Origin: Clostridium aquiflavi
GTDB lineage: Bacteria; Bacillota; Clostridia; Clostridiales; Clostridiaceae
Length of the DNA stretch: 64,000 nt
NCBI RefSeq assembly: GCF_031344075.1
Contig: NZ_JAVJAN010000018.1
Coordinates: forward strand, 1 to 64,000
Reading direction: 5' to 3'
Position numbers and translations under genes: made by a program. This document shows positions 44,179-52,940 of this stretch, in pieces; within the stretch, counting starts at the first letter, position 1, and each line of letters begins with the position of its first letter. Below the pieces are notes generated by a model, which worked only from the letters and a program-made list of their open reading frames with translations, did not search any database and was not told the origin of the DNA.

Positions 44179-44925
44179 TTAGTTTAAAAAATTTAATATT
44201 AAATTTCTAAACTCTTTTTTATTGCTAAACATAGCAGGATGATTTCCATTCTTAAAAATAATTAATTTAGAATTTTCTATTTTTAAATTAATGCTTTTTA
44301 ATATACTTTCAATATTAGGTATTAAATCATCTTTCAAGCTTCCTGTAATCAAAATATCATTTTTTATATTACTAAGATTACAATCAAAAAAATTACCTTT
44401 ATTTCTTGAAAAGTTTATAATTAAATTTGTATTTTGATCAATAACATTTTTCCAATCAAAGCCATGCATAATAAACCAAAATAACTTTGAACTTAACTTA
44501 CTTTTTGCTATTTTTCTATCATATAAAATTTTTTTAGCAAACTCATAAGATAAATTTTCTCCCATAAAACTATCCACAATTATTTTATTGAATAAAGCTG
44601 GTTCTTCTAATACAGCACTTAAAGCAATAATAGCTCCACCGCTTGTACCTAATAAATTAACATTGCTAATACCTATATGTTTACACAATTCAATAACTAA
44701 CATAGCATTAAAATGCCAATAGTTTAATGGTAATTCATTTACTCTTTGAGATTTTCCCTGACCTACTAAATCTAACAAAATTACTTTAAAGTTTTTAGAA
44801 TAGAATTTTAATTCTGGTATAAACATTTTTGAGGAAGCTGTATCCCCATGTATGATAACTAATGGTTTTCCTTCACCATATACTTTGTAATAAATATTAA
44901 AATTTTTGTATTTAAAATAAGACAT
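44179..44925 (-). CDS. Alpha/beta hydrolase
   Basis: The 248-aa cytosolic protein has an oxyanion motif IHGDTASSKMF (about 25-35), nucleophile elbow LGTSGGAIIALS (about 93-104; Ser 96), an acid in SLKDDLIPN and a catalytic His in NGNHPAMF. The start YYKVYGEGKPLVIIHGD is typical of esterase/haloperoxidase-like members. The substrate is unknown. An AGGTAAAA site precedes the ATG. Confidence 0.85.
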   Translation of the reverse strand: MSYFKYKNFNIYYKVYGEGKPLVIIHGDTASSKMFIPELKFYSKNFKVILLDLVGQGKSQRVNELPLNYWHFNAMLVIELCKHIGISNVNLLGTSGGAIIALSAVLEEPALFNKIIVDSFMGENLSYEFAKKILYDRKIAKSKLSSKLFWFIMHGFDWKNVIDQNTNLIINFSRNKGNFFDCNLSNIKNDILITGSLKDDLIPNIESILKSINLKIENSKLIIFKNGNHPAMFSNKKEFRNLILNFLN

Positions 44926-45243
44926 TTTTTACCTCCACGTAATAAACATAATAATTTTTCTACATAGTCTACACGGGAGAATTAGTAATTACTCTTACAT
45001 ATAGACTATTAAAGTCTATTAAAAATTCCCATACTTTTCACTCCTTAATTATATTAGTTAACTGCTACTGATATGATTTTCTTCATTTTTCATAAATTCA
45101 GGAAAATTCTTCATGTTTAATACCTACATATTCTTATTATATTAATAACTCTTGCAAGAAAATTATAACATATTTTACAAATTTAAAATTGTTTAAATGT
45201 TAAACAATTTAGTTTATAATGTCTTGCTATTGTTTATAATATT

Positions 45244-45548
45244 TTAGAATTGAGCAATAAAAAATATGACACTTTCATTTCTGAATAATTCTATATTTCA
45301 ATCTGCTTTTTTCATATGGCACATTATTCAATTTTTAAGGAAAATCTTCATGTTTTGTTTCATCAAATCCACATGCCCGTAGCAATTATAATATAAAAAT
45401 AAAGCGCCATAACAATTAAAAATCATTACAACTCTTTATATATCTAATACTCTTATTTAACATATCTACTATTTGCCATTCTTCATATTGTATTAGAATT
45501 GCGAACTAAAAAATACCGCACATTCATTTTGAATAATACGGTATTTAC
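45244..45548. repeat. Paired 55-bp terminator-like repeats (45244-45301, 45491-45548)
   Basis: TAGAATTG, four variable bases, TAAAAAATA, then TTCATTT and GAATAAT occur in both. The second forms a hairpin (AAATACCG/CGGTATTT) behind the CotF gene. The first is an eroded copy. The rest of the 677-nt gap 44926-45602 is AT-rich with a small hairpin (AAATTGTTTAA at 45188, complement after) and no gene I can support. Confidence 0.5.
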
Positions 45549-45553
45549 ATAAA
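45512..45553 (-). terminator. Terminator after the CotF operon
   Basis: AAATACCG and CGGTATTT pair around an AT-rich loop, followed on the minus strand by TTTTTTAGTTC. Confidence 0.7.
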
Positions 45554-45602
45554 TTTAGTTTTGTAATTTTATAAAATTAAATTTACAAAGCTATATAAGT
45601 TA

Positions 45603-45851
45603 CTATCCTTGGGACATTTCTTGTTTAACAACTGCAATTTCTTCTGGAGTTGCTGGTTGTGCTGGTATATAATATCCTTTTTCTTTAGCTTTAGTAAAAA
45701 GATTATATTGACGATATTCATCTTGATTTCTCATTTGCTGAATTGTTTCACGTAATTGTTGATTTTCACATTGAGAAATTATACCACCATATCCTGCTAA
45801 ACTTGCATTTAATCCAGCAAGATAATCACTTATCATTTCTTTTTCTTGCAT
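45603..45851 (-). CDS. CotF-family spore coat protein
   Basis: The 82-aa helical protein (EMISDYLAGLNASLAGYGGI, ISQCENQQLRETIQQMRNQD, then GYYIPAQPATPEEI) matches the C-terminal half of coat protein F (CotF)-like proteins. These are small ferritin-like helical proteins of the spore coat. It lies 12 nt after its partner at 45864-46049, so they likely form one coat module split over two genes. Confidence 0.82.
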   Translation of the reverse strand: MQEKEMISDYLAGLNASLAGYGGIISQCENQQLRETIQQMRNQDEYRQYNLFTKAKEKGYYIPAQPATPEEIAVVKQEMSQG

Positions 45852-45863
45852 ATTTTACACCTC

Positions 45864-46049
45864 CTAATTTAAAAATTCCATTAATTTTGCTTTACTTGCT
45901 TTTGCATCTTCAGAATCTTTTTTTAACATTTCTTTTAATGTTGGATCAGTACATTGTTGTGAATAGTATTCTAACTTTTTCTCAATAGTACAATGAGCTC
46001 CAATTAAATGACGTAGATTTTGTAGTTCAAGCTGATTTAAATTTGCCAT
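45864..46049 (-). CDS. CotF-like N-terminal half protein (about 61 aa)
   Basis: The frame is open to 46094, but the ATG at 46047-46049 (MANLNQLELQNLRHLIGAHC) is preceded by TTGGAGGTGCAAATA, so I take it as the start. The protein is helical (TIEKKLEYYSQQCTDPTLKE, then DAKASKAKLMEFLN). It pairs with the 45603-45851 CotF protein; together they match the two helical halves of CotF. It is probably expressed in the mother cell during sporulation. Confidence 0.75.
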   Translation of the reverse strand: MANLNQLELQNLRHLIGAHCTIEKKLEYYSQQCTDPTLKEMLKKDSEDAKASKAKLMEFLN

Positions 46050-46168
46050 TATTTGCACCTCCAATTTAATAACTTCACTACTTAATATTTTCAATATAGA
46101 ATATGTTTATTCATTTTTTAATAAATTTTTTATTTCTGAATCTTTTACTCTAAACTTTGAGAAATATA

Positions 46169-46279
46169 TTACATAGCTGCTTTAAGCTCTCCATTTCCAT
46201 CACCTAACTGTTCGCATATTTAGGATTAGGTCTTTCAACTTTCACTTCATACAACAACTGTTTTTTGTGTTCAAAAATT
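46169..46279 (-). pseudogene. 5' remnant of a manganese catalase (CotJC-like) gene
   Basis: Read on the minus strand, FEHKKQLLYEVKVERPNPKYAN is followed, after a one-base frame change, by QLGDGNGELKAAM and a stop. This is the start of clostridial manganese catalases (NGELKAAMQY). The start codon reads ATT or is lost. Everything downstream is absent, so the gene is dead. It lies beside the CotF genes in the 460-nt gap 46050-46510. Confidence 0.6.
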
Positions 46280-46389
46280 TATATTTTTCTTGCTAATATT
46301 CAATACCATATTATTCAATTTTCAAAGATCAGTTTTTCTTAACAAGTTCGTAATATTTACAAATTGTACACTTAATAAGAATTACGTAA

Positions 46390-46424
46390 AAAAACACCTA
46401 AGATAACTAAATCCTAAGTGTTTC
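46390..46424 (-). terminator. Terminator after the 46.5 kb gene
   Basis: AAACACCTAAGAT and ATCCTAAGTGTTT pair with two mismatches, with a T-run on both sides. Confidence 0.6.
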
Positions 46425-46510
46425 TAAAAAATTCTGATGGCCATAAATAACTTTATTCTATGAGAATTTTTTCATACTCTTTAAATAGAGTATATTTTCC
46501 TATAAAGACT

Positions 46511-46990
46511 TTATAAATAATCTTTATTCTTAATTATTTTATTTCCTATAACTTTATACTCAGCAGGATATTCCTCTACTTTAAAAGGTATTGGAGTTTC
46601 CTCTATTCTATTATTTTCAGCTAAATACCTTATATGAACATCTTCATATTTTTCACCTTTGCTTAACCAAAAGTAGTCCTCCATACACATTGCCCTAGTT
46701 CTTCTACATAATTCCCAAAAGTCATAATCTATTAATCCCATAACCTCTAATATCTCATCTATATTTGCTCTTTCTTTTGGAACAACCCTATCTTCAAGCC
46801 AAAATACAATATCATCATGAGAAGGTTTATAAGATATATTCCAGTTTTTATAACTATACATGCCTAATGGTAGATACTGTCTATTTATAATTTCATCATA
46901 TTTTTCAAAACTAAATTTTTTAGTATTTGTATCATAAATAAGATCCCCAGCAGGAACATCTTTATACATTAATATATACTTGTCTATCAT
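46511..46990 (-). CDS. HipA-like N-terminal fragment or small unknown protein (159 aa)
   Basis: The 159-aa protein has a region (FWLEDRVVPKERANIDEILE, MGLIDYDFWELCRRTRAMCM, EDYFWLSKGE) that resembles the part of HipA/CtkA-like proteins seen in clostridia. The kinase domain is missing. It starts DKYILMYKDVPAGDLIYDTN. It may be a stand-alone partner of a toxin-antitoxin system whose kinase gene is not here. The call is tentative. Confidence 0.5.
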   Translation of the reverse strand: MIDKYILMYKDVPAGDLIYDTNTKKFSFEKYDEIINRQYLPLGMYSYKNWNISYKPSHDDIVFWLEDRVVPKERANIDEILEVMGLIDYDFWELCRRTRAMCMEDYFWLSKGEKYEDVHIRYLAENNRIEETPIPFKVEEYPAEYKVIGNKIIKNKDYL

Positions 46991-47120
46991 AAAATCTCCT
47001 TCTCCATTTTTGAATGTTTATTAAATTATTGATTACTCACTTCAATTTATCATTAATCTTGTCTATATTATATCAAATATTAATTTTTTTAAACTTAACT
47101 ACATTAAATGTACAATAAAA

Positions 47121-47172
47121 AAGAATCTACCAAAATAGTCTTTTAAAAGTGTCTATTCTATAGGTTCCATTT
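47121..47172. repeat. IS-end-like palindrome, copy 2
   Basis: The right arm AAGTGTCTATTCTATAGG matches copy 1 (29322-29369, reversed) and the right arm of copy 3 (51184-51237). The left arm (AATCTACCAAAATAGTC) has diverged. It lies between the 46.5 kb gene and the DUF4097 lipoprotein. Confidence 0.45.
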
Positions 47173-47265
47173 TACTTTGTACATGGATTTTATATTATTA
47201 TCTCCAAAATCATCTAATAACTTTTGAAAATAACTAATAATATTTCATTTTTTCATTATCAAAAT

Positions 47266-48063
47266 CTAATTTCCCACATTTATTGAACCTATTCCAACTG
47301 ATAAATCAAAAGTATACTTTTCCTCACCTGATGTTTGAGCGTTAACATTATAATGTCCATCCCCTTTTTCTGTTACTATATTAACTGGAGAATTTTTAGG
47401 TATTATAATATCAATATCACCAACGCCCCCTTCATATTCAAGATTTCCACCTACTTCTGCCATTTTAAGTTTTAGTTTTCCCACGCCTCCATTGATTTTA
47501 ATATCTCCACATTTTTCTTTTAAATTTAAATCAAATTCACTAGCTCCTGACTCTAAATTTAACTTATCAAATTTAATATCTTTACATTTTGATTTTACTG
47601 AGCCACCGCTAATATCAATGTTTTTAGCTTTTATTCCTTCTATATCTAATATTCCTGCTCCTTGATCGAATTTAAAATTCCCTTTAAATTTTGAAGGAAC
47701 CATAATATCTAATCTAGATATATTCTTTTCACCATTCATATCCAACCTACTTGATTTATATTCTTTTTCAATTATTTGAATTTCATGACCAGTTCTTTTT
47801 ACGCCAAAACCATCACTTTTTTGAGAAAGTTTACCTGTCACCTTTACTTCTTCCCCATCGTAACTCTTAATAGATACCTGAGCTGCATAAATTTCTACGT
47901 TAATATCAGTTGCATTATCAAGCTTTATTTTTTCATCTATAAGTTTATTTTCATTTGAAACTTCGCTTTCTTTATTAGATATGGTAGTTTGAGTTTTAGT
48001 ATTACATCCTACAGATGAAATTAATACTATTCCTAGAATAGCTAAAATCAATATTTTTTTCAT
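47266..48063 (-). CDS. DUF4097 beta-repeat lipoprotein
   Basis: The 265-aa protein has a lipobox (IVLISSVGCNTK, Cys about 20). Its C-terminal 200 residues are a DUF4097-type beta-helix with repeated short strands: DINVEIYAAQVSIKSYDGEE, GNFKFDQGAGILDIEGIKAK, NIDISGGSVKSKCKDIKFDK and DIKINGGVGKLKLKMAEVGG. DUF4097 proteins may help scaffold the envelope, and the role is unproven. It is monocistronic. Confidence 0.8.
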   Translation of the reverse strand: MKKILILAILGIVLISSVGCNTKTQTTISNKESEVSNENKLIDEKIKLDNATDINVEIYAAQVSIKSYDGEEVKVTGKLSQKSDGFGVKRTGHEIQIIEKEYKSSRLDMNGEKNISRLDIMVPSKFKGNFKFDQGAGILDIEGIKAKNIDISGGSVKSKCKDIKFDKLNLESGASEFDLNLKEKCGDIKINGGVGKLKLKMAEVGGNLEYEGGVGDIDIIIPKNSPVNIVTEKGDGHYNVNAQTSGEEKYTFDLSVGIGSINVGN

Positions 48064-48188
48064 TATTATTACCCCTTAAAAACTTATTTACCTATTACTT
48101 AATTATATTATATAATTTTTTCCATAATAATTAATTTTTACTTAATTTAATGCTCAATAATTGTATATTTGGGTTTTAGAATATAAAA

Positions 48189-48224
48189 AAATATTACTGA
48201 AATTTTTCTTTTCAGTAATATTTA
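48189..48224 (-). terminator. Terminator after the MBL-fold gene
   Basis: AATATTACTGAAA and TTTCAGTAATATT pair perfectly, and the minus strand continues with T6. Confidence 0.8.
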
Positions 48225-48259
48225 AAATAAATATGTTAATTATCTTTTATTTCTAAAAT

Positions 48260-49078
48260 CTATTTCATCATTTCCAATCTTTCATAGCATAAGTTACGAA
48301 ACAACTGACAGTATTTACGAAATCCACTTTGTCCGATTAAATAAATGTTTGACATATAACTCATTCTTTTTTGTGAATATGCAATACGTTCCAATCCATT
48401 ATCTAGTCCTGTATGATTACTAAGTGCTATCTCTACATTTTTATCTTCAGCTTGTTCCATAAAGTAATCTAATGACTTCATGTAAATCACAATGCCTTCT
48501 ATATTTTGAGGTGGATTAGATCCTCCCCATAAAGCTGCTTGATACGTCTTATTATTTTCTGTTACATTAAATATAAAACTAAGGCCACCTGGTGTATGTC
48601 CTGGAGTATCATAAACATAAATTATTTTATCTCCAAGAATAATTTTATCTCCATCCTTAACATAAACATCAATTTTATAGTCCTTCCATGTCTCAGGTCT
48701 ATTCTTTTTTGCTGGCTTTTCTTCCCAAAATATATCATCTATTTTTGATAGATATGTTTTAGCATTAGATGCATTTACAATCCACTTTCCACAGCCTGTA
48801 TGATCTACATGTCCATGAGTTAACACCAACTTTTTTATATCTTCTGGATTCCAACCAACATCTTTAATTGCAAAAACAATTGCATCAAATGCCTCTTCAC
48901 ATGGCCATATAGCATCTATAATAATTAATCCTTCAGTAGTTTTTAAAACAAAACAGTTTGTTTCTTTTTGTGCAATAATAAGCAAATCGTCAAATATAAG
49001 TGAATGAGTAAAATAAGACATATCCTCCATTCCTTTTATTGTTTCCATTGTAATTATTGGTTTTTCTAATCTTAACAT
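48260..49078 (-). CDS. MBL-fold metallo-hydrolase
   Basis: The 272-aa protein has the zinc motif LVLTHGHVDHTGCGKWI (HxHxDH, about 86-102). It also has DTPGHTPGGLSFIFN (about 158-172) and a distal SNHTGLDNG. It belongs to the glyoxalase-II-like/MBL superfamily and probably hydrolyses a small thioester or lactone. The substrate is not evident. It is monocistronic. Confidence 0.87.
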   Translation of the reverse strand: MLRLEKPIITMETIKGMEDMSYFTHSLIFDDLLIIAQKETNCFVLKTTEGLIIIDAIWPCEEAFDAIVFAIKDVGWNPEDIKKLVLTHGHVDHTGCGKWIVNASNAKTYLSKIDDIFWEEKPAKKNRPETWKDYKIDVYVKDGDKIILGDKIIYVYDTPGHTPGGLSFIFNVTENNKTYQAALWGGSNPPQNIEGIVIYMKSLDYFMEQAEDKNVEIALSNHTGLDNGLERIAYSQKRMSYMSNIYLIGQSGFRKYCQLFRNLCYERLEMMK

Positions 49079-49425
49079 ATAAAATTCTCCTTTGATAATC
49101 GTATTATATTATTTGCTAAAACGATGTACAAAGTTTTATATTAAAATAACAATACTGCACTTAAAAAAGTTTAAAAATAAATATTCCTTTATTTACAATA
49201 TCATTATTTTTGATGAATCTTTCTCTCTGTACAACGCCCATCATTTTATGTGCACAGAGTTAATTCGATTCTTTGGATGCATTTTTAAATATATTTTCAT
49301 TATTTTCTTTCCTTTACTTTCATTAAATTATTTATATAATAATAGTGTCACGTATAATTAAATACTATAATATTTTTTATATAATTCCAACTGAATTTCT
49401 TTTCTCATAGTCCAAACGTCATGTT
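49079..49425. other. Gap of 347 nt with no gene
   Basis: The divergent gap holds AT-rich DNA and one hairpin (CTCTGTAC at 49212-49219 with GTGCACAGAG at 49250-49259). I see no supported gene. Confidence 0.5.
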
Positions 49426-50220
49426 TTATTTAGATGATATTGGAAGTGTTGTGCAAGTCAATGCTCCACCTCCCTTTATTATTTCTGAGTAATCTATATA
49501 AATCACATTTATTCCATCTTTAGCAAGGATTTCACATAGTTTTTTGCTAGATGAAATTACAGTATTATTTCCTATTGTTATAAAGTTTGCTGCTAAATTC
49601 TTTGCTTCTTCTTTTTCTATATAATAACACTTCTTGAAACTCTTTTCTATAATATCCATATCATATATATAATCACTAATTACACAACTATCTTGTGATA
49701 TTACATTAAATACACAATCCAAATGCAGCATTTCCTCCTTATTAAATCTTATAGGTACAACCTTATAATCTTTATTTTCTTCCTTTAAAATTTTCTCAAG
49801 TTCATTTATCCCTTCTATTGATGTTGCATTGCTTTGTCCTACAAATACTGTGCTATCATGCAACACCACATCTCCTCCTTCTATAAAATTATTTATCTTT
49901 TTTACTTTTATATTATTCCCCTTAAAGAATTCTTCTAAGGCTTTATATTCTTCAGTCCTACTTTTAGCCTTCATTTTTCCTATAAATAAAATCTCATCTA
50001 TAGCAAATGCTATATCCCTTGTATAAACTTGAGATATTCCATACTTAGGATCTAAAAAATAAGTTACAATACCCTCTTGTGATAGTATATTTATGAAGTT
50101 ATTGTACTGCTTAAACATTATTTCTTTATTTATTTCCTTTTTTTCTACCTTATAATTTACTGGATAACACAATATTACTTCTTGTAGCTTGTTATATCTA
50201 TTTTTCAAGTTTATATTCAT
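49426..50220 (-). CDS. Arginine deiminase/DDAH-family amidinohydrolase
   Basis: The 264-aa protein shows the guanidino-modifying fold: YTRDIAFAI (about 67), NNFIEGGDVVLHD (about 111-123, acidic pair), MLHLDCVFNVIS (about 163-174, the His) and the catalytic Cys in GGGALTCTTLPIS (about 250-262). This is the layout of dimethylarginine dimethylaminohydrolase and related enzymes. It hydrolyses a guanidine to urea-type product and an amine. The natural substrate is unknown. Confidence 0.85.
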   Translation of the reverse strand: MNINLKNRYNKLQEVILCYPVNYKVEKKEINKEIMFKQYNNFINILSQEGIVTYFLDPKYGISQVYTRDIAFAIDEILFIGKMKAKSRTEEYKALEEFFKGNNIKVKKINNFIEGGDVVLHDSTVFVGQSNATSIEGINELEKILKEENKDYKVVPIRFNKEEMLHLDCVFNVISQDSCVISDYIYDMDIIEKSFKKCYYIEKEEAKNLAANFITIGNNTVISSSKKLCEILAKDGINVIYIDYSEIIKGGGALTCTTLPISSK

Positions 50221-50274
50221 ATTTTATTTCTCCTTCTATATACTTAACACCCAAAACATCAGGTATTAATTACA

Positions 50275-50816
50275 TTACCACCCTAATAGCTTCTTTTCCA
50301 AATCATCATAGTCATACTCCCTAGGTTCAAAATTATCAAATTTCAAATTAGTGCCTTTTCTTTTTAATTTATCATGAACTCTTCTTTTATCCTTGCCTTT
50401 AAACTTGTCATATTTACTTGGATACCATTTTTTTCTCCAATTTTTTAGTATGCCATTAATGTAATTCATATTTTCCTTAGTAAACTCTAATGCCTTATTA
50501 ATTGCCATCTTAACATTATCATATCCATGACTAGAAATAGCTAGCTTAAGAAAACATAAGTTAAGTCCACCACTTACTCCTGTGATACTTTCATAATACT
50601 TAAGTAACTCTCCTGCATTAACTTAAAGACTGTCTATATTACTTACCACATTGCTAATAGTATTTCCCCCATTTTCTATTACATGTGACTCATTATTATT
50701 TTTATAATTATTTTCAATTCTACATGAATTATTATCTTTATTTCCCACTTCACGTAATTCATCTAAAGTTTTATCTTCTTCAAAACGTTTATTATATAAG
50801 CAAAAAATAATCTTAT
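50275..50816 (-). pseudogene. DnaD-domain replication protein remnant
   Basis: From 50816 the frame reads KRFEEDKTLDELREVGNK and a long Asn-rich linker, then TAA. The same frame continues as AGELLKYYESITGVSGGLN, LCFLKLAISSHGYDNVKMAI and NKALEFTKENMNYINGILKN, a DnaD C-terminal module of phage replisome organisers, to 50275. The internal stop and missing N-terminus make it a pseudogene. A 77-residue product could start from the ATG at 50508. It is a probable prophage leftover. Confidence 0.7.
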
Positions 50817-50900
50817 TTCTAGACTATCTTTATTCTTTCAATAAATGATTATCTTCTTGGATTTTCAAATGCCTCCCTAGAATTAACTTTTATTTATCAA

Positions 50901-51236
50901 CTATTTCTTAAATATATTTATACCAGATAAAATGCTTATTAGTAATAAAATACCAAGCCTTATCCAATCCATAATAAGTGCTAAATCTCCACCTAATACA
51001 ACATCTAAAGATGTATTAAATTCATCAACATAAACTCCCGTATTCCAAAATAATTTAAAACCCTTTATGTTAAGTTCAAGATTAAATTCACAATTTTTAG
51101 AATTATGTTTTAATGCTATCAATATCAATAATACCAATATAATTGATATTGATATTATTAACATTCCATGTAAAGAACACAAAAAATACCTATAGAGGAG
51201 ATACTTTTTTCTAAGTGTCCACTCTATAGGTACCAT
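50901..51236 (-). CDS. Small membrane-anchored protein, 111 aa, start uncertain
   Basis: The protein has an N-terminal span (MLIISISIILVLLILIALKH) and a C-terminal one (LGILLLISILSGINIF). The first ~24 residues (MVPIEWTLRKKYLLYR) are coded by the IS-end-like palindrome at 51184-51237, so the real start is probably the Met that begins the first span (near 51166). That leaves about 87 aa: span, a beta-rich middle (CEFNLELNIKGFKLFWNTGV) and span. I do not recognise the family; such phage-type proteins are common in clostridia. Confidence 0.5.
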   Translation of the reverse strand: MVPIEWTLRKKYLLYRYFLCSLHGMLIISISIILVLLILIALKHNSKNCEFNLELNIKGFKLFWNTGVYVDEFNTSLDVVLGGDLALIMDWIRLGILLLISILSGINIFKK

Positions 51237-51237
51237 T
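51184..51237. repeat. IS-end-like palindrome, copy 3
   Basis: ACCTATAGAGGAGATACTT and AAGTGTCCACTCTATAGGT are inverted around TTTTCT. This is the most complete copy of the 29.3/47.1/51.2 kb family. The terminal motif ACCTATAGAATGGACACTT-like recalls IS3-family ends. No transposase is present. Confidence 0.5.
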
Positions 51238-51242
51238 CTATA

Positions 51243-51270
51243 AAAAGAGCAACTAAAAAGTTACTCTTTT
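51243..51270. terminator. Hairpin between the 50.9 kb gene and the duplication scar
   Basis: AAAAGAGCAACT, short loop, AGTTACTCTTTT, with one mismatch. Confidence 0.6.
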
Positions 51271-51352
51271 CATCTATATCAACATGAGTTATTAATGCAT
51301 ATATAAATCCGTTGACAATCCGTTGACAAATTAATATTTTGTTGTAACAACA

Positions 51353-51463
51353 AAAGACTATTTGTTCATTTCTTCTTCAACAGCAACAGCTACTGCAACA
51401 GTGCATCCTACCATCTAAGTTGTTACCCATTCCGATAAGACCCATCATTTCAATGTGAGCTAA
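51353..51463 (-). pseudogene. Duplicated 3' end of the GGGtGRT gene
   Basis: About 110 bp is about 95% identical to 51908-52017, the end of the intact GGGtGRT gene (HVEMMGLIGMGNNPMVGC). Here a few changes and a frameshift destroy the frame (GNNLDGRM, then CCSSCCC). Only the last ~35 codons remain, joined to the 51450-51707 gene. It is a partial duplication followed by deletion or insertion. Confidence 0.8.
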
Positions 51464-51707
51464 TATTATATTTTTTCTCCCATTCTCTAAATAATTCATC
51501 AACAATGTATTGAGAACTTTCAGCCCATAAAACAGATTCTGTGTTTTCAAGTGCTTTATATGTGTTAGATTCATAAAATTTTTTAAGGACTTTTTCAAAT
51601 GTTTCCCCTGTTTTTTCACATATAATGCTAATAATTTTTTCAATCTTCATTATAATATCTAAAGTTATATCTTGTCCTTTATATGAATATTTGTTCATCA
51701 TATTCAT
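51450..51707 (-). CDS. Small helical protein, 85 aa, resembles DUF3791-type proteins
   Basis: The protein reads DIIMKIEKIISIICEKTGET, FEKVLKKFYESNTYKALENT, ESVLWAESSQYIVDELFREW. Small proteins of this layout (DUF3791-like, low certainty) often lie in toxin-antitoxin modules with DUF3990 genes. Its last codons (SSH and stop) come from the duplicated GGGtGRT fragment, so the C-terminus was replaced or newly formed at the junction. A TAGGAGAT ribosome site precedes the ATG. Confidence 0.55.
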   Translation of the reverse strand: MNMMNKYSYKGQDITLDIIMKIEKIISIICEKTGETFEKVLKKFYESNTYKALENTESVLWAESSQYIVDELFREWEKKYNISSH

Positions 51708-51823
51708 ATCTCCTAAAATCTAGTTTATCTTTAGACTTCTTTAAATCTATTTTATCAAATACCTCATTATTAAACTCTAAATTCTTTATCATAACACTAA
51801 TTGTTACCAAACATAAATTTATA

Positions 51824-51871
51824 CAAAAAATACCCACATTCACAGATCCTAAAATCTATAAATGTGAGTAT
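51824..51871 (-). terminator. Terminator of the GGGtGRT operon
   Basis: On the minus strand AATACTCACATT, a loop, AATGTGGGTATT, then TTTTTGT. It lies 43 nt after the GGGtGRT stop. Confidence 0.75.
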
Positions 51872-51913
51872 TCATATAAGCTAATTACTCAGCTTTAACA
51901 ATTAGTCAAAAGA

Positions 51914-52915
51914 CTATTTGTTCATTCCTTCTTCAACAGCAACAGCTACTGCAACAGTACATCCTACCATTGGGTTGTTACCCATTCCGATAAGACCCAT
52001 CATTTCAACGTGAGCTGGAACTGATGATGATCCTGCGAATTGTGCATCTGAATGCATTCTTCCCATAGTATCAGTCATACCGTAAGAAGCTGGACCTGCC
52101 CCCATGTTATCTGGGTGAAGAGTTCTTCCAGTACCACCACCTGATGCTACTGAGAAGTATTTCTTACCTTGTTCCATACATTCTTTTTTGTATGTTCCTG
52201 CAACTGGATGTTGGAATCTTGTTGGGTTAGTTGAGTTACCAGTGATTGATACGTCAACGCCTTCCATATGCATGATAGCAACACCTTCTCTAACATCGTC
52301 AGAACCGTAACATCTTACTTTAGCTCTTTCTCCGTTTGAGTATGCTTTTTCTTTAACTACTTTAACTTCTCCAGTATAGTAGTCAAATTTAGTTTGAACA
52401 TAAGTGAATCCATTAATTCTTGAGATTATGAATGCAGCATCTTTTCCAAGACCGTTTAATATAACTCTTAATGGTTCTTTTCTTACTCTGTTAGCTTTTT
52501 CAGCTATTTTGATAGCACCTTCAGCAGCAGCGAAACTTTCGTGTCCTGCTAAGAATGCGAAGCATTTAGTTTCTTCTCTTAAAAGCATAGCTCCTAAGTT
52601 TCCGTGTCCTAAACCAACTTTTCTATCATCAGCAACTGATCCAGGGATACAGAATGCTTGTAATCCTTCTCCGATTGCTTCAGCAGCTTCAGCAGCTTTT
52701 TTGCAACCTTTCTTTATAGCTATAGCAGCACCTAAAGTATAAGCCCATCCAGCATTTTCAAACGCTATTGGTTGAGTTTCTTTAGCTATTGTACATGGAT
52801 CAATTCCTATTGATTCACAAACTGCTTGCGCATCTTCTAGAGTTTTCATTCCGTACTTTTCTAGTACTGGAGTGATTTGATTAATTCTTCTTTCATAACT
52901 TTCAAATATTGCCAT
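51914..52915 (-). CDS. GGGtGRT family protein
   Basis: The 333-aa cytosolic protein carries the defining GGGTGRT motif (about residues 266-272, SVASGGGTGRTLHPDNMGA), GMGNNPMVGCTVAVAVAVEEG at the C-terminus, and several conserved Cys (GIDPCTIAKE, KKGCKKAAEAA). The family is widespread in anaerobes and has no proven function; its constant partner is a NifU-like scaffold protein, as here 25 nt upstream. A metal-, sulfur- or Fe-S-linked role is inferred from that pairing. Codons differ from flanking genes (many GCT/GCA Ala, few AT-rich codons), as in highly expressed genes. Confidence 0.88.
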   Translation of the reverse strand: MAIFESYERRINQITPVLEKYGMKTLEDAQAVCESIGIDPCTIAKETQPIAFENAGWAYTLGAAIAIKKGCKKAAEAAEAIGEGLQAFCIPGSVADDRKVGLGHGNLGAMLLREETKCFAFLAGHESFAAAEGAIKIAEKANRVRKEPLRVILNGLGKDAAFIISRINGFTYVQTKFDYYTGEVKVVKEKAYSNGERAKVRCYGSDDVREGVAIMHMEGVDVSITGNSTNPTRFQHPVAGTYKKECMEQGKKYFSVASGGGTGRTLHPDNMGAGPASYGMTDTMGRMHSDAQFAGSSSVPAHVEMMGLIGMGNNPMVGCTVAVAVAVEEGMNK

Positions 52916-52940
52916 AATAAAAATCCTCCTTTACAAATAA

